This document shows positions 8,014 to 16,515 of a stretch of 48,105 bases of DNA, one piece after another. How positions within the stretch are numbered: the first letter of the stretch is position 1; every line of letters starts with the position of its first letter. A program made the translations under genes and the position numbers. This DNA is from Chitinophagaceae bacterium (GTDB lineage: Bacteria > Bacteroidota > Bacteroidia > Chitinophagales > Chitinophagaceae): NCBI GenBank assembly GCA_022841365.1, contig JALHRP010000004.1, forward strand, positions 1 to 48,105, given 5' to 3'. The notes under the pieces are model-generated. The model had not been told where the DNA came from and searched no databases. It saw only the letters and a program-made list of their open reading frames with translations.

Positions 8014-8445
8014 ATGAGAGGAGTTAACCGTGTAATGCTTATTGGTAATCTGGGTAAAGATCCGGATGTACAGGTACTGGAAGGTAATATTGCTGTAGCA
8101 AAATTTCCGCTGGCAACAACTGAAACGTTTAAAGACCGAACGGGAAAACTGGTGAGCCAAACCGAATGGCATACAGTTGTATTATGGCGTGGTTTAGCAG
8201 AGCTTGCTCAAAAGTATTTGCACAAAGGAAGTCTGGTTTATATAGAAGGCCGGTTAAAAACCAGAAGCTGGGAAGATAAAGAAGGCGTAAAAAAATATGC
8301 AACTGAAATTGTTGGCGATAATTTAATTATGCTGGATAAACGTGCCGACGGTACTGCAAAGGCGGAAGGCACAGATCCCATCACCGGTTATCATGGTGAT
8401 GATCTGCCGCCCATTGGCGAGCCAAGTGAAGAATTACCTTTTTAG
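8014..8445 (+). CDS. ssb: Single-stranded DNA-binding protein
   Basis: SSB coats single-stranded DNA during replication, recombination and repair and recruits partners through its C-terminal tip. The 143-residue protein has a complete OB fold (RGVNRVMLIGNLGKDPDV ... YIEGRLKTRSWED ... YATEIVGDNLIML, residues 2-108). A short linker follows, then the acidic/aromatic tail EPSEELPF, which is the partner-binding hook. It lies between mutY and gldE on the same strand. The repair gene mutY directly upstream is a common neighbour. Confidence 0.96.
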   Translation: MRGVNRVMLIGNLGKDPDVQVLEGNIAVAKFPLATTETFKDRTGKLVSQTEWHTVVLWRGLAELAQKYLHKGSLVYIEGRLKTRSWEDKEGVKKYATEIVGDNLIMLDKRADGTAKAEGTDPITGYHGDDLPPIGEPSEELPF

Positions 8446-8464
8446 GAAATACCGCTGCTATGCC

Positions 8465-8472
8465 TATTTTTG
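8465..8472 (+). promoter_or_regulatory. -7 box TATTTTTG ahead of gldE
   Basis: TATTTTTG matches TAnnTTTG. It lies in the 65-bp gap between the ssb stop and the proposed gldE start, so the gld pair may have a promoter separate from mutY-ssb. Confidence 0.45.
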
Positions 8473-8510
8473 TCCGGTAAGCAGTTCATTGTTCATTTAA
8501 TCTCGATGCT

Positions 8511-9857
8511 TTGGATTATCACCCGATCAGTTTTTCATTTTTACTTTCCATTAAACCTGTATTGCTGGCCATCAACAGTCAGGGGCTTACCCTGATGGTG
8601 ATTTTCTTTTTAGTGTTGTTGTTTTTTTCCTTTATTGTGAGTGGAGCAGAAGTTGCATTTTTTTCGTTGCGGTACAAAGATCTCAATATGATCAAAACCA
8701 GACCGGAACCTGCAGCCAGGCGCATTGTAAATCTGCTGGAAGAACCAAAAGTATTGCTGGCAAGTTTGCTTTGTGCCAACATCGTTTTTAATCTCGGTAT
8801 TATTTTTCTTACCAACTATTTAATTGATGAGGCATTAAGTTTACGTCATAACTTATTCTGGGTTGAGTTGATTTTAAAGGCGGCTGCCATTACTTCATTA
8901 ATCCTGTTGTTTTGTGAAATACTGCCTAAGGTATGGGCATCTCAGAACAATGTTTTTTTTGCCTACTTCGCCAGTTGGTGGATTGACTCGATTGTTTATC
9001 CCATTTTTAAATCAACCGGCAGCTGGCTTGCAGGGTATACAGACAATATTGAAAAACGACTTGCAAAATATCAAACAGCAGCAACCAAATCTGAAGAGCT
9101 GGATTATGCCATTGATCTTATGAGCGAAGAAGAAGCGACAGATGAAGAAAAACAGATTTTGAAAGGCATTCAGAATTTCAGCAACATTACGGTTAAACAA
9201 ATTATGCGTTCAAGGCTGGATGTAAGCGGTATTGAATTTAATGCTTCATTCGAAAGCGTTGTTGCACGCATACAGGAGCTGCATTACAGCCGTTTGCCGG
9301 TATATAAAAATAATCTGGATGAGGTAGTGGGCATATTGCAGACAAAAGATGTGCTTCCGCATTTGAATGATGCAGATAGTTTTCACTGGCAGCAGTTAAT
9401 ACGTACGCCGTTTTTTGTTCCGGAGCAAAAATTAATTGATGATCTGTTGAAAGAGTTTCAGCATAAGCGAATTCATATTGCTGTGGTAGTAGATGAGTTT
9501 GGCGGAACAAGCGGCATTGTAACCATGGAAGATATTGTGGAAGAAATTATCGGAGAAATTAAGGATGAGTTTGATGATGAAGAAACCATCAATAAAAAAA
9601 TTGATGAACGTAATTATATTTTCGAAGGCAAAACCATGATTCATGATCTGTGCCGCACAATGAACCTCCCGCCGGATACGTTTGATGAAGTGCGTGGAGA
9701 AAGCGAATCACTTGCAGGGCTTTTACTTGAACTGGCAGAACGGCTGCCAAGGGTAAATGATGCCATTGAAACAGGCGATTTTTTGTTTACAGTGCTGGAG
9801 GTGAGCCGTAACCGTATTGAAAAAGTAAAGGTCACTATTAAACCAATGAATGATTAA
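8511..9857 (+). CDS. gldE: GldE, CNNM/CorC-type membrane protein of gliding motility
   Basis: GldE is a CNNM/CorC relative that stabilises or supports GldD in Bacteroidota gliding and type IX secretion. In this 448-residue protein a DUF21 (CNNM) transmembrane domain covers about residues 25-190 (IFFLVLLFFSFIVSGAEVAFFSL and later helices). Two CBS domains follow (about 215-335: VKQIMRSRLDVSG ... YSRLPVYK ... HIAVVVDEFGGTSGIVTMEDIVEEIIGEI), then a CorC_HlyC domain to the end. The start is uncertain. TTG 8511 gives MDYHPISF, which fits relatives; an ATG at 8506 is out of frame, and ATG 8595 would cut into the first helix. The 3' end overlaps gldD by 8 bp, so translation is probably coupled. Confidence 0.92.
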   Translation: MDYHPISFSFLLSIKPVLLAINSQGLTLMVIFFLVLLFFSFIVSGAEVAFFSLRYKDLNMIKTRPEPAARRIVNLLEEPKVLLASLLCANIVFNLGIIFLTNYLIDEALSLRHNLFWVELILKAAAITSLILLFCEILPKVWASQNNVFFAYFASWWIDSIVYPIFKSTGSWLAGYTDNIEKRLAKYQTAATKSEELDYAIDLMSEEEATDEEKQILKGIQNFSNITVKQIMRSRLDVSGIEFNASFESVVARIQELHYSRLPVYKNNLDEVVGILQTKDVLPHLNDADSFHWQQLIRTPFFVPEQKLIDDLLKEFQHKRIHIAVVVDEFGGTSGIVTMEDIVEEIIGEIKDEFDDEETINKKIDERNYIFEGKTMIHDLCRTMNLPPDTFDEVRGESESLAGLLLELAERLPRVNDAIETGDFLFTVLEVSRNRIEKVKVTIKPMND

Positions 9858-10479
9858 AATGAAACAGTTGCAAGTGTGTACTTTGTCTATTGTACTTCGT
9901 TCTTTTTATATACTCGTCCTGTTTAACTTTTTTGTATCCTGCAACTCCGATCCACGTCCGAGACCAAAAGGATATTTTCAAATTGATTTTCCTGAAAAAA
10001 AATATGTGCTTTTTGATGAGCCGGGTTATCCTTACACGTTTGAATATCCTGCTTATGGTGCAGTGATCAAAGACAGTACGTTTTTTGATCAGCAGCCCGA
10101 AAATCCATACTGGGTAAACCTTGATTTTCCAACTATGGGCGGACGCATGTATATCAGTTACAAAACAGTGGGCAACAAAAATCTGTTCAGTAAATTGGTA
10201 GAAGATGCGTTTAAAATGACCAGCAAGCACAGCCTCAAAGCAACCTCTATTGATGAAATTCCGGTAAAAGGCGGCCCGGGTGTAAACGGATTTGTGTTTG
10301 ATGTAGGAGGTAATGCTGCAACCGGCAAACAGTTTTTTGTAACAGACAGCAGCAAACATTTTTTAAGAGGCGCATTGTATTTTGATGCTACACCAAATTA
10401 CGATTCCATTAAACCTGTTGAGCAGTTTTTGTATAAAGACATGCAGCACCTGATACAAACATTGAAGTGGCGGAATTAA
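9850..10479 (+). CDS. gldD: GldD gliding-motility lipoprotein
   Basis: GldD is an essential Bacteroidota gliding/type IX secretion component, always found next to GldE. The 209-residue protein has a lipoprotein signal ending in FNFFVSC (Cys31) and then PRPRPKGYFQIDFPEKKY, the hallmark start of the mature GldD domain. The fold around EYPAYG, NPYWVNLDFPTMGGRMYISYK and the C-terminal RGALYFDATPNYDSIKPV also fits the family. The ATG at 9850 overlaps the gldE stop; ATG 9859 is an alternative. Its 3' end overlaps the convergent lipoprotein gene by 4 bp, so no separate terminator is present. Confidence 0.94.
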   Translation: MIKMKQLQVCTLSIVLRSFYILVLFNFFVSCNSDPRPRPKGYFQIDFPEKKYVLFDEPGYPYTFEYPAYGAVIKDSTFFDQQPENPYWVNLDFPTMGGRMYISYKTVGNKNLFSKLVEDAFKMTSKHSLKATSIDEIPVKGGPGVNGFVFDVGGNAATGKQFFVTDSSKHFLRGALYFDATPNYDSIKPVEQFLYKDMQHLIQTLKWRN

Positions 10480-11165
10480 TACCGTAGTTCAAATTTATTT
10501 GCAGATGCATTGGATGAAAACTTCACAGAGTCCAGAATAATATCTGACTGACCGGGAGCAAACGTTTTTCTCAACGTAAATTTTGTAAATACATCTGCCG
10601 CTGTGGCAATAGTAATTGTGGTATCTCCTGCTCTTGCGGATCGGCCAAGTATCGCTGATACAGAAAAATTCGATGAAAAGCTGTGATCCAGTGATAGTGT
10701 TGAAAATGCTGATTGTTGTACATTTTTTAAAGTAACGGATGCACTGGTTTTTTTGTATAATGGATAGGCCAGGTTTTGGAATTTCGCCACATCGTAATCA
10801 TAAAACGATAGCATCGAAAATTTTGAATTGGTACTTACACCCAGGGCATCTCCAAATCCATCCGGGACATCAATATACACTCCCAGGTATTGTGCATCAA
10901 AGCTTGCGGGGTTTAGTTCAGTTTTAATTTCAAAACTGCCATCTCTGTTGGTTTTAACTGTTGCAATCTGTTTGTTGTTGCAGAAAATGCAGGAACTTTT
11001 TTGATAGAGCTTTGCATGCACTTTTATATTGTTGCATCCATTGTTATTGGCCGCTTCAAATACACGGCCTTTGATGGTTACGGTTTCGCAGTTTCCTTCG
11101 CATCTGTACTTTTTACAGGAAAGAAATAATAAACAAAAGGGCAGAAGCAGGTGCATCATTTTCAT
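10476..11165 (-). CDS. Uncharacterised lipoprotein with carboxypeptidase-regulatory-like fold
   Basis: The function is not recognised. The 229-residue protein has a lipoprotein signal with lipobox LLFLSC (Cys17), followed by a Cys-rich N-terminus (CKKYRCEGNCET and CIFCNNKQ). The segment TVTIKGRVFEAANNNGCNNIKVHAKL ... TVKTNRDGSFEIKTEL is typical of carboxypeptidase-regulatory-like/CNA-B-type beta sandwiches. The remainder is beta-rich and ends in KFELRY. It probably sits in a cell-envelope membrane facing the periplasm. The gene converges with gldD and overlaps it by 4 bp. Nothing in its position ties it to gliding beyond adjacency. Confidence 0.75.
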   Translation of the reverse strand: MKMMHLLLPFCLLFLSCKKYRCEGNCETVTIKGRVFEAANNNGCNNIKVHAKLYQKSSCIFCNNKQIATVKTNRDGSFEIKTELNPASFDAQYLGVYIDVPDGFGDALGVSTNSKFSMLSFYDYDVAKFQNLAYPLYKKTSASVTLKNVQQSAFSTLSLDHSFSSNFSVSAILGRSARAGDTTITIATAADVFTKFTLRKTFAPGQSDIILDSVKFSSNASANKFELRY

Positions 11166-11251
11166 GGTTTAAAACTAATCAATATCCTGTAAGAACCTGT
11201 GCTCAACAGCCTTCTTTTTATACTTTGCTAAAGGAATAACCGCTATGGACT

Positions 11252-11259
11252 TATCTTTG
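11252..11259 (+). promoter_or_regulatory. -7 box TATCTTTG for the DUF3109-lutB-deacetylase run
   Basis: TATCTTTG matches TAnnTTTG and ends only 4 nt before the ATG at 11264. It probably drives the closely spaced genes to 14535. Confidence 0.62.
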
Positions 11260-11263
11260 CGAC

Positions 11264-11860
11264 ATGATTGTAATTGACAATATCTATATCAGCGACGAAG
11301 TGGTAGAGGAGCAGTTTGTATGTGATTTGCATAAATGCAAAGGAGGTTGCTGTATTGATGGTGATGCCGGTGCCCCACTTACAAATGAAGAGCTTGAGGA
11401 AGTGAATGCTGCAACAGAACATGTAAAGCATTTGTTGAATGATGAAGCAGTACAGATCATTGAACAGGAAGGCAAGTATGTGTACGATCGTGAATTTGGA
11501 TGGGTAACACCCACTATGCGGAACGGGATGTGTGTGTATGGGTTAGTTGATGAAAACGGTATTGTTAAATGTTCTTTTGAACAGGTATATAATGAAGGAA
11601 AGATTAAATGGAAGAAACCGATCTCCTGTCATCTCTATCCCATCAAAATCAGCAAAAGCAAAAATACAGATCAGGAATATGTGAATTATGAACCGAGAGA
11701 CCCCATGTGTAATCCCGGTTGTGCATTGGGTCAAAAACTGAAAGTACCTGCCTTTGTATTTTTAAAAGAAGCTGTGATAAGAAAATATGGCGAAGATTTT
11801 TATGAAGTGCTGACTCAGATTGCTGATCAGTATTACGATTCAAAGGAAGCAAACAAGTAA
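11264..11860 (+). CDS. DUF3109 family Cys-rich protein
   Basis: This 198-residue protein of unknown function carries conserved cysteines suited to binding an Fe-S cluster or zinc: CDLHKCKGGCCIDGDAG (residues 20-36), NGMCVYG, IVKCSFE, PISCHLYPI and DPMCNPGCALG. The CxxxCxGxCC opening resembles the YkgJ/UPF0153 zinc- or iron-chelating family. No signal peptide is present, so it is cytoplasmic. It is separated from lutB by 9 bp and shares its strand and promoter. I assign the family with confidence but not an activity. Confidence 0.85.
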   Translation: MIVIDNIYISDEVVEEQFVCDLHKCKGGCCIDGDAGAPLTNEELEEVNAATEHVKHLLNDEAVQIIEQEGKYVYDREFGWVTPTMRNGMCVYGLVDENGIVKCSFEQVYNEGKIKWKKPISCHLYPIKISKSKNTDQEYVNYEPRDPMCNPGCALGQKLKVPAFVFLKEAVIRKYGEDFYEVLTQIADQYYDSKEANK

Positions 11861-11869
11861 CTTTAGTAC

Positions 11870-13246
11870 ATGAGCCAAACCGCTGATAAGTTTATTGCCA
11901 AGAGTACAATCAAGTCTGCCGATCTGGATCACAGACGTACCATCAATTTTAATATTGGTAAGTACAATGCAAAAGTTCCTGAAGGGAAACAGCAGTTTAC
12001 ACAATTATTAACTGCACGTGAACGGGCAAAGAATGTAAAGTGGCGTGCGTTGGAAACACTCGATCAGCAACTGGAAGAATTTGAATTGCAGTTCACCCGC
12101 AGAGGCGGTAAAGTGATCTGGGCCGAAACCGCAAAACAGGCTTGTGATGAAATTCTGAAAATATGTGAAGCAAAAAATTGCAAAACATTGGTGAAGAGTA
12201 AGAGTATGGTTACAGAAGAAATTCACCTGAACGAATTCATGGAGAAGCACCACATTGAAAGTGTGGAAACAGATCTGGGAGAATATATTCAGCAACTCGA
12301 TGGTGAAGCACCTTATCATATTGTTACACCAGCCATGCACAAGAGCAAAGAAGATGTAGCTAAACTCTTTGCAGAAAAATTAGGAACAGATCCCAAAGCA
12401 ACACCTGAGCAGTTAACATTGGTTGCACGAAAAATTCTGCGGGAAAAATATGTGCAGGCCGAAGTTGGTGTAACAGGTGCTAATTTTATTTTAGCCGATG
12501 TAGGTGCTGTTGCAGTAACAGAAAATGAAGGCAACGCCAGATTGAGCTGTGCATTTCCTAAAACACATATTGTAATTGTTGGCATTGAAAAAGTTTTGCC
12601 AAGTATGCATGATCTTGGTTTGTTCTGGCCATTGCTTGCAACCTATGGCACAGGCCAACAGGTAACCGTATACAACAGTATTGTGCTGGGCCCAAAGCAA
12701 CCGGGTGAAAAAGACGGACCTGAAGAAATGATTGTGATCCTTTTGGATAATGGCCGAACCAATGTGTTAAAAAATCCTGCTACAAGAGAAAGTTTATATT
12801 GTATCCGTTGCGGTGCCTGTTTAAATGCATGTCCTGTTTATAAAAATATTGGCGGACATAGTTATGGTGCTACCTATAGTGGTCCCATTGGAAAAGTGAT
12901 TACACCACATCTGAATCAGTTAGATGAATACAAACATTTAAGTTATGCATCATCGCTTTGTGGTAATTGTACAGAAGTTTGTCCGGTGAGAATTAATTTG
13001 CACGAACTGTTATTAGAAAACCGTCATGAAGCTGTTGATCAGGGTTATTCATCTTTTGGCGAACGCATGGCATGGAAGGTTTGGAAAAGAGCTTCATTGA
13101 GCCGCAAACTCATGAATATGGGCAGCAGCAAAATTAAAAGCTGGATGATCAACCGGTTTGTAAAAGCGTGGACCAAACATCATGGCGAGATGCAGTTTCC
13201 TGAAAAAAGTTTTAATCAGCTTTGGCAGGAGCGTAACGGCAAGTAA
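11870..13246 (+). CDS. lutB: LutB-type iron-sulfur protein (lactate utilisation family)
   Basis: This 458-residue LUD-domain and ferredoxin-domain protein belongs to the LutB/LldF family, the electron-transfer subunit of the LutABC L-lactate dehydrogenase. The N-terminal LUD domain (about 60-300) contains VGVTGANFILADVGAVAVTENEGNARL. The two [4Fe-4S] motifs are CIRCGACLNACP (Cys311, 314, 317, 321) and CGNCTEVCP (Cys364, 367, 371). The C-terminus carries the LutB_C region ending GEMQFPEKSFNQLWQER. The partner lutA, a cysteine-rich CCG-domain protein, is not seen in this window. A lutC-like gene lies 25 kb away at 38709. The start is 9 bp after the DUF3109 stop. Confidence 0.9.
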   Translation: MSQTADKFIAKSTIKSADLDHRRTINFNIGKYNAKVPEGKQQFTQLLTARERAKNVKWRALETLDQQLEEFELQFTRRGGKVIWAETAKQACDEILKICEAKNCKTLVKSKSMVTEEIHLNEFMEKHHIESVETDLGEYIQQLDGEAPYHIVTPAMHKSKEDVAKLFAEKLGTDPKATPEQLTLVARKILREKYVQAEVGVTGANFILADVGAVAVTENEGNARLSCAFPKTHIVIVGIEKVLPSMHDLGLFWPLLATYGTGQQVTVYNSIVLGPKQPGEKDGPEEMIVILLDNGRTNVLKNPATRESLYCIRCGACLNACPVYKNIGGHSYGATYSGPIGKVITPHLNQLDEYKHLSYASSLCGNCTEVCPVRINLHELLLENRHEAVDQGYSSFGERMAWKVWKRASLSRKLMNMGSSKIKSWMINRFVKAWTKHHGEMQFPEKSFNQLWQERNGK

Positions 13247-13254
13247 TTTAAAGC

Positions 13255-14535
13255 ATGCTTGTTTACACGGAACATATCACTCCACGTATTGCATACATCC
13301 TGCAGTATTTCAATGAAAAATTATTGATTGATGCGCAGCTTACAGATGATGTGGAACTGTATCGTTCATCAACAGAAGCAAAGATCAATTATTCTACTGA
13401 ACGAATAGATGCTGATGAGCTGTTGATCCACCCTGCAGGTTTATTACATCAGTCTGCAATCAGTAAACAAGCAGTTGAATGTTTTGATTGGAACGGAGTA
13501 AAGGCTTTTTTTAAAACGGATGATGATCTGGGGTTTGATGTATTCTCGGCCGTATTTTATCTTCTTACACGATACGAAGAATACACCGAACATGAACCCG
13601 ATGAATACGGTCGTTACGCACATTGGAACTCATTGGCATGGAAAGAAAGTTTTTTAAACAAACCTTTGATTGATATCTGGCTTTTGAAGTTTAAACAGGT
13701 GCTTACAACAAAGTTCACTTCTATCAAACTGCAAACTACAAACTTTGAATTTCTTCCCACCTACGATATTGATATTGCATGGAGTTATAAGAACAAAGGG
13801 TTTTGGCGGAATATAGCAGCATCTATCCAACATCCGTCAACTATTCCCCAACGGTTGAGCGTTCTGTTCGGAAATAAAAAGGATCCGTATGATGCTTACG
13901 ATTGGTTGCAGCAATTGCATCAACAGCATGCACTACAACACATTTACTTTTTTCTGGTAGCTGAAGAAAACAGCGAGTATGATAAGAATATTTCTCCAAA
14001 GAAAAAGGCGATGTTACAACTGACGAGAGATACTGCAGAGCAGGCCGTCATCGCATTACATCCTTCCGTGCAAACTAATACCGGCAAAGAATTATTGCTG
14101 AAAGAAAAACTTACTCTGCAGCGCATCAGTAACAAAGTGATTACTGCCTCACGTCATCATTACATCAAATTTCATCTGCCTCATTCTTATCGTGAATTAA
14201 TTGCTGCAGGTATTACAGATGATTACAGTATGGGCTATGGCACAGTGAATGGTTTTCGTGCATCCACCTCTCATTCATTTTTGTGGTATGATCTGGAAAA
14301 AGAAGAAATCACTTCATTGCGTATTCATCCTTTTGCATTTATGGAAGCCAACTCGTTTTATGAATTGCATCAGTCTCCCACAGAAGCATTAGAAGAAGCG
14401 AAACAATTAGCAGAAGAAGTAAGAAATGTAAACGGAATTTTTATCAGCATTTTTCACAATCATTTTCTTGGTACTGATACTATGTTCAAAGGATGGAGGG
14501 AAATGTATGAAAATTTAATAGTTGAAGTACGCTAA
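13255..14535 (+). CDS. Polysaccharide deacetylase-like protein
   Basis: The 426-residue protein has an N-terminal domain with the conserved block AVFYLLTRYEEYTEHEPDEYGRY (about 100-123). This is typical of Bacteroidota proteins annotated as polysaccharide deacetylase with an extra N-terminal domain. The barrel-like part begins with FLPTYDIDIAWSYK (about 165-178), the equivalent of the T-F-D-D/D motif 1, and includes ALHPS (motif 2-like) and GYGTVNGFRASTSHSFLWYDL. No signal peptide is visible, so an intracellular or non-classical role is possible. The metal-binding His pair is not certain by eye, and activity is inferred only from the fold. It starts 8 bp after lutB. Confidence 0.72.
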   Translation: MLVYTEHITPRIAYILQYFNEKLLIDAQLTDDVELYRSSTEAKINYSTERIDADELLIHPAGLLHQSAISKQAVECFDWNGVKAFFKTDDDLGFDVFSAVFYLLTRYEEYTEHEPDEYGRYAHWNSLAWKESFLNKPLIDIWLLKFKQVLTTKFTSIKLQTTNFEFLPTYDIDIAWSYKNKGFWRNIAASIQHPSTIPQRLSVLFGNKKDPYDAYDWLQQLHQQHALQHIYFFLVAEENSEYDKNISPKKKAMLQLTRDTAEQAVIALHPSVQTNTGKELLLKEKLTLQRISNKVITASRHHYIKFHLPHSYRELIAAGITDDYSMGYGTVNGFRASTSHSFLWYDLEKEEITSLRIHPFAFMEANSFYELHQSPTEALEEAKQLAEEVRNVNGIFISIFHNHFLGTDTMFKGWREMYENLIVEVR

Positions 14536-14564
14536 CCGACTCATTACTGATCATTCATCACTCA

Positions 14565-15299
14565 TCAGTGCTCATTTTTCGAACCTTCGAGCATCTGCAT
14601 CAATTCTTTCATTTCCGGATCGCTTAAGTATCGCCATTTGCCAACGGCGATATTTCCGAGTTGTATATGCATGATACGTATACGCCGCAAACTCACCACT
14701 TCATAACCAAATGCTTCGCACATGCGTCTGATCTGGCGATTCAATCCCTGTTTGAGAACAATGGAAAAACTTTTACTGCTAAGTGTGCGCACTTTACAAG
14801 GCAGTGTAACTGTATTGAGAATAGGTACACCGCTGCTCATCTTTGCAGCAAAGTCGGGCGTTAATTTTTTATTGACAGTTACGATGTATTCTTTTTCGTG
14901 TTCGTTACCTGCACGCAGAATTTTATTTACAATATCGCCGTTGTTGGTAAGAAAGATCAATCCTTCCGAATCTTTATCTAACCTTCCAATTGGAAAAATG
15001 CGTTTAGGATGATTGATGAAGCGTATAATATTGGTACGATCTTTTTCATCGGTGGTAGAAGTAATATTCAACGGTTTATTAAACGCAATAATAAACTGAT
15101 CCTGTTTGGCAGTTGATTTTACTTTCAGCAACTCATCATCAATATATACTTTGTCTTTAGAAGAAACTCTTGTACCGGCCAACGCAATATTGCCATTCAC
15201 CACTACCCGTGCCTGATCAATGAGTTTGTCTGCCTCACGGCGTGAGCAGTAACCCGTTGCACTGATGTATTTATTGAGACTGATTTTTTCTTCGGCCAT
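14565..15299 (-). CDS. rluF: RluF-type 23S rRNA pseudouridine synthase
   Basis: This enzyme of the RsuA/RluB/E/F family isomerises a 23S rRNA uridine (position 2604 in E. coli numbering) to pseudouridine. From ATG 15299 it is 244 residues; the upstream extension lacks family similarity. An S4 RNA-binding domain occupies residues 5-60 (SLNKYISATGYCSRREADKLI). The catalytic motif IGRLDKDSEGLIFL contains the nucleophile Asp108. RQIRRMCEAFGYEVVSLRRIRIMHIQLG is the conserved C-terminal motif and fits RluF. The gene converges with the deacetylase-like gene and lies 19 bp downstream of the EamA transporter on the same strand. Confidence 0.9.
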   Translation of the reverse strand: MAEEKISLNKYISATGYCSRREADKLIDQARVVVNGNIALAGTRVSSKDKVYIDDELLKVKSTAKQDQFIIAFNKPLNITSTTDEKDRTNIIRFINHPKRIFPIGRLDKDSEGLIFLTNNGDIVNKILRAGNEHEKEYIVTVNKKLTPDFAAKMSSGVPILNTVTLPCKVRTLSSKSFSIVLKQGLNRQIRRMCEAFGYEVVSLRRIRIMHIQLGNIAVGKWRYLSDPEMKELMQMLEGSKNEH

Positions 15300-15318
15300 A
15301 GCGCAAATGTAAGCAGGA

Positions 15319-16323
15319 TTAATTGTCGAGCACTTCCCGTTGTTCTTCTGCTGTACGTTTAAATGCTCTGTTAACCAAATACACGCCAAGTAAGGTTACC
15401 AGGCCACCGATAGTTAATGTAAGAGTAAGTTTTTCATCAAAGATCAAAGCACCAAGAAGCACAGCAACAATGGGGTTGATGTAAGCATAAATACTGGCCT
15501 GCTCTGTAGGCAGTCGTTGCAACGAATATAAATAACAGGCAAAAGCAATGATAGAACCAAAAATAACCAAATAGGCAATTGCAAGCCATGATGCAGCAGG
15601 AATTTCAGTGAACGGTAAAAAGCTTTTATCAAAAGTAGATACACCTAATAATGCTGCGCCGCCAATGAGCATTTGAAAACCTAAACCAAAATATGGATTA
15701 AATGATGCCGCATGTTTCTTGGTGTAAAGCGAACCAAATGCCCATGTCCACGTAGCAATCAATGAAAGAAAAATGCCAAATCGGAAATCCGGGTTAAAGA
15801 AATCGGCGAGGTGTTCAAAAAAAATAATACATACTCCTCCAAAGCCAATCATTAATCCAAGTATAGCATTGGAAGGGATTTTTCCTTTTGAAGAAAACAA
15901 ACCAATAATCACCAGCCATAATGGAAAGATAGCACCCATGATGGCACCGAGGCCTGATGAAATATATTTCAAGCCCCATGTACTAAGTCCATTGCTCATT
16001 ACAAAATTTAAAAATGAAAGTACGAGCAGGGGCAGAAGATCTTTTGCTTTTGGCCAGCTTGATCCTTTGATGATAAAGAAGATCATGTAACAAATGCCTC
16101 CAAGTAACTGACGGATGCCGGCTAACTGCAGAGCGGGCATATGTCGCACACCTTCTTTTGAAGCAATCCATGTTGTACCCCACAACACACAAACAACAGC
16201 AAGAGCAAAGATGGCTTTTGCTCTTGTTCCTTTTTTTCGAATGGTCAAAGGATTAAAGACCGATAAACTCTTAATTGTATCAGCAGAATAGTTGAAGGCT
16301 TTATTGATGTTGAGTTTTGGCAT
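15319..16323 (-). CDS. EamA/DMT family transporter
   Basis: This 334-residue inner-membrane protein has about ten hydrophobic segments in two EamA repeats. The first begins FALAVVCVLWGTTWIASKEGVRHMPALQLAGIRQLLGG (about residues 40-77) and the second LIATWTWAFGSLYTKKHAA (about 190-208). It belongs to the drug/metabolite transporter superfamily. The substrate is unknown, though members often export amino acids or their analogues. The start is ATG 16323; an upstream TTG at 16356 would place the first 11 codons inside a palindromic repeat. The roughly 35 residues before the first helix are unusually long for the family. It is upstream of rluF on the same strand. Confidence 0.88.
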   Translation of the reverse strand: MPKLNINKAFNYSADTIKSLSVFNPLTIRKKGTRAKAIFALAVVCVLWGTTWIASKEGVRHMPALQLAGIRQLLGGICYMIFFIIKGSSWPKAKDLLPLLVLSFLNFVMSNGLSTWGLKYISSGLGAIMGAIFPLWLVIIGLFSSKGKIPSNAILGLMIGFGGVCIIFFEHLADFFNPDFRFGIFLSLIATWTWAFGSLYTKKHAASFNPYFGLGFQMLIGGAALLGVSTFDKSFLPFTEIPAASWLAIAYLVIFGSIIAFACYLYSLQRLPTEQASIYAYINPIVAVLLGALIFDEKLTLTLTIGGLVTLLGVYLVNRAFKRTAEEQREVLDN

Positions 16324-16330
16324 GTTGGCG

Positions 16331-16372
16331 GCCTCATCCTCCAACTCCTTCTCCAAAAGAGAAGGAGCGGGG
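16331..16372. repeat. GCCTC-hairpin palindromic repeat, copy 1
   Basis: A GCCTCATCCTCCAA tail is followed by a perfect 9-bp stem (CTCCTTCTC 16345-16353 with GAGAAGGAG 16359-16367, loop CAAAA) and then CGGGGC. It lies directly upstream of the EamA start codon, in the probable leader. It shares its architecture with the other copies at 16486, 17271, 17732, 20795 and 27444. Confidence 0.75.
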
Positions 16373-16485
16373 CTTTAGAATATTATTTAAGTATTGTTCT
16401 TCAATATCATCAGCAAATCTTTTTTTAACTTTCAAAGTCTGTATTTAATCAGTAATCTTTAACAAGTTGGCCATGTGCAAGGCAA

Positions 16486-16511
16486 AGCCTCCCTTTAGGG
16501 ACGGGGGGGCT
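16486..16511. repeat. GCCTC-hairpin palindromic repeat, copy 2
   Basis: AGCC-TCCC-TTTA-GGGA followed by a G-run and GGCT makes a short hairpin with a bulge (16486-16511). It lies 4 bp beyond the purH stop codon, so it may serve as a 3' hairpin for purH. It is shorter and more degenerate than copies 1, 5 and 6. The remaining bases of the 16373-16485 gap are A+T-rich and show no gene. Confidence 0.55.
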
Positions 16512-16515
16512 GCCT

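Noticed and set aside
14546-14569. Terminator between the deacetylase-like gene and rluF
   Set aside because: ACTGAT/ATCAGT can pair but no T-run follows on either strand.
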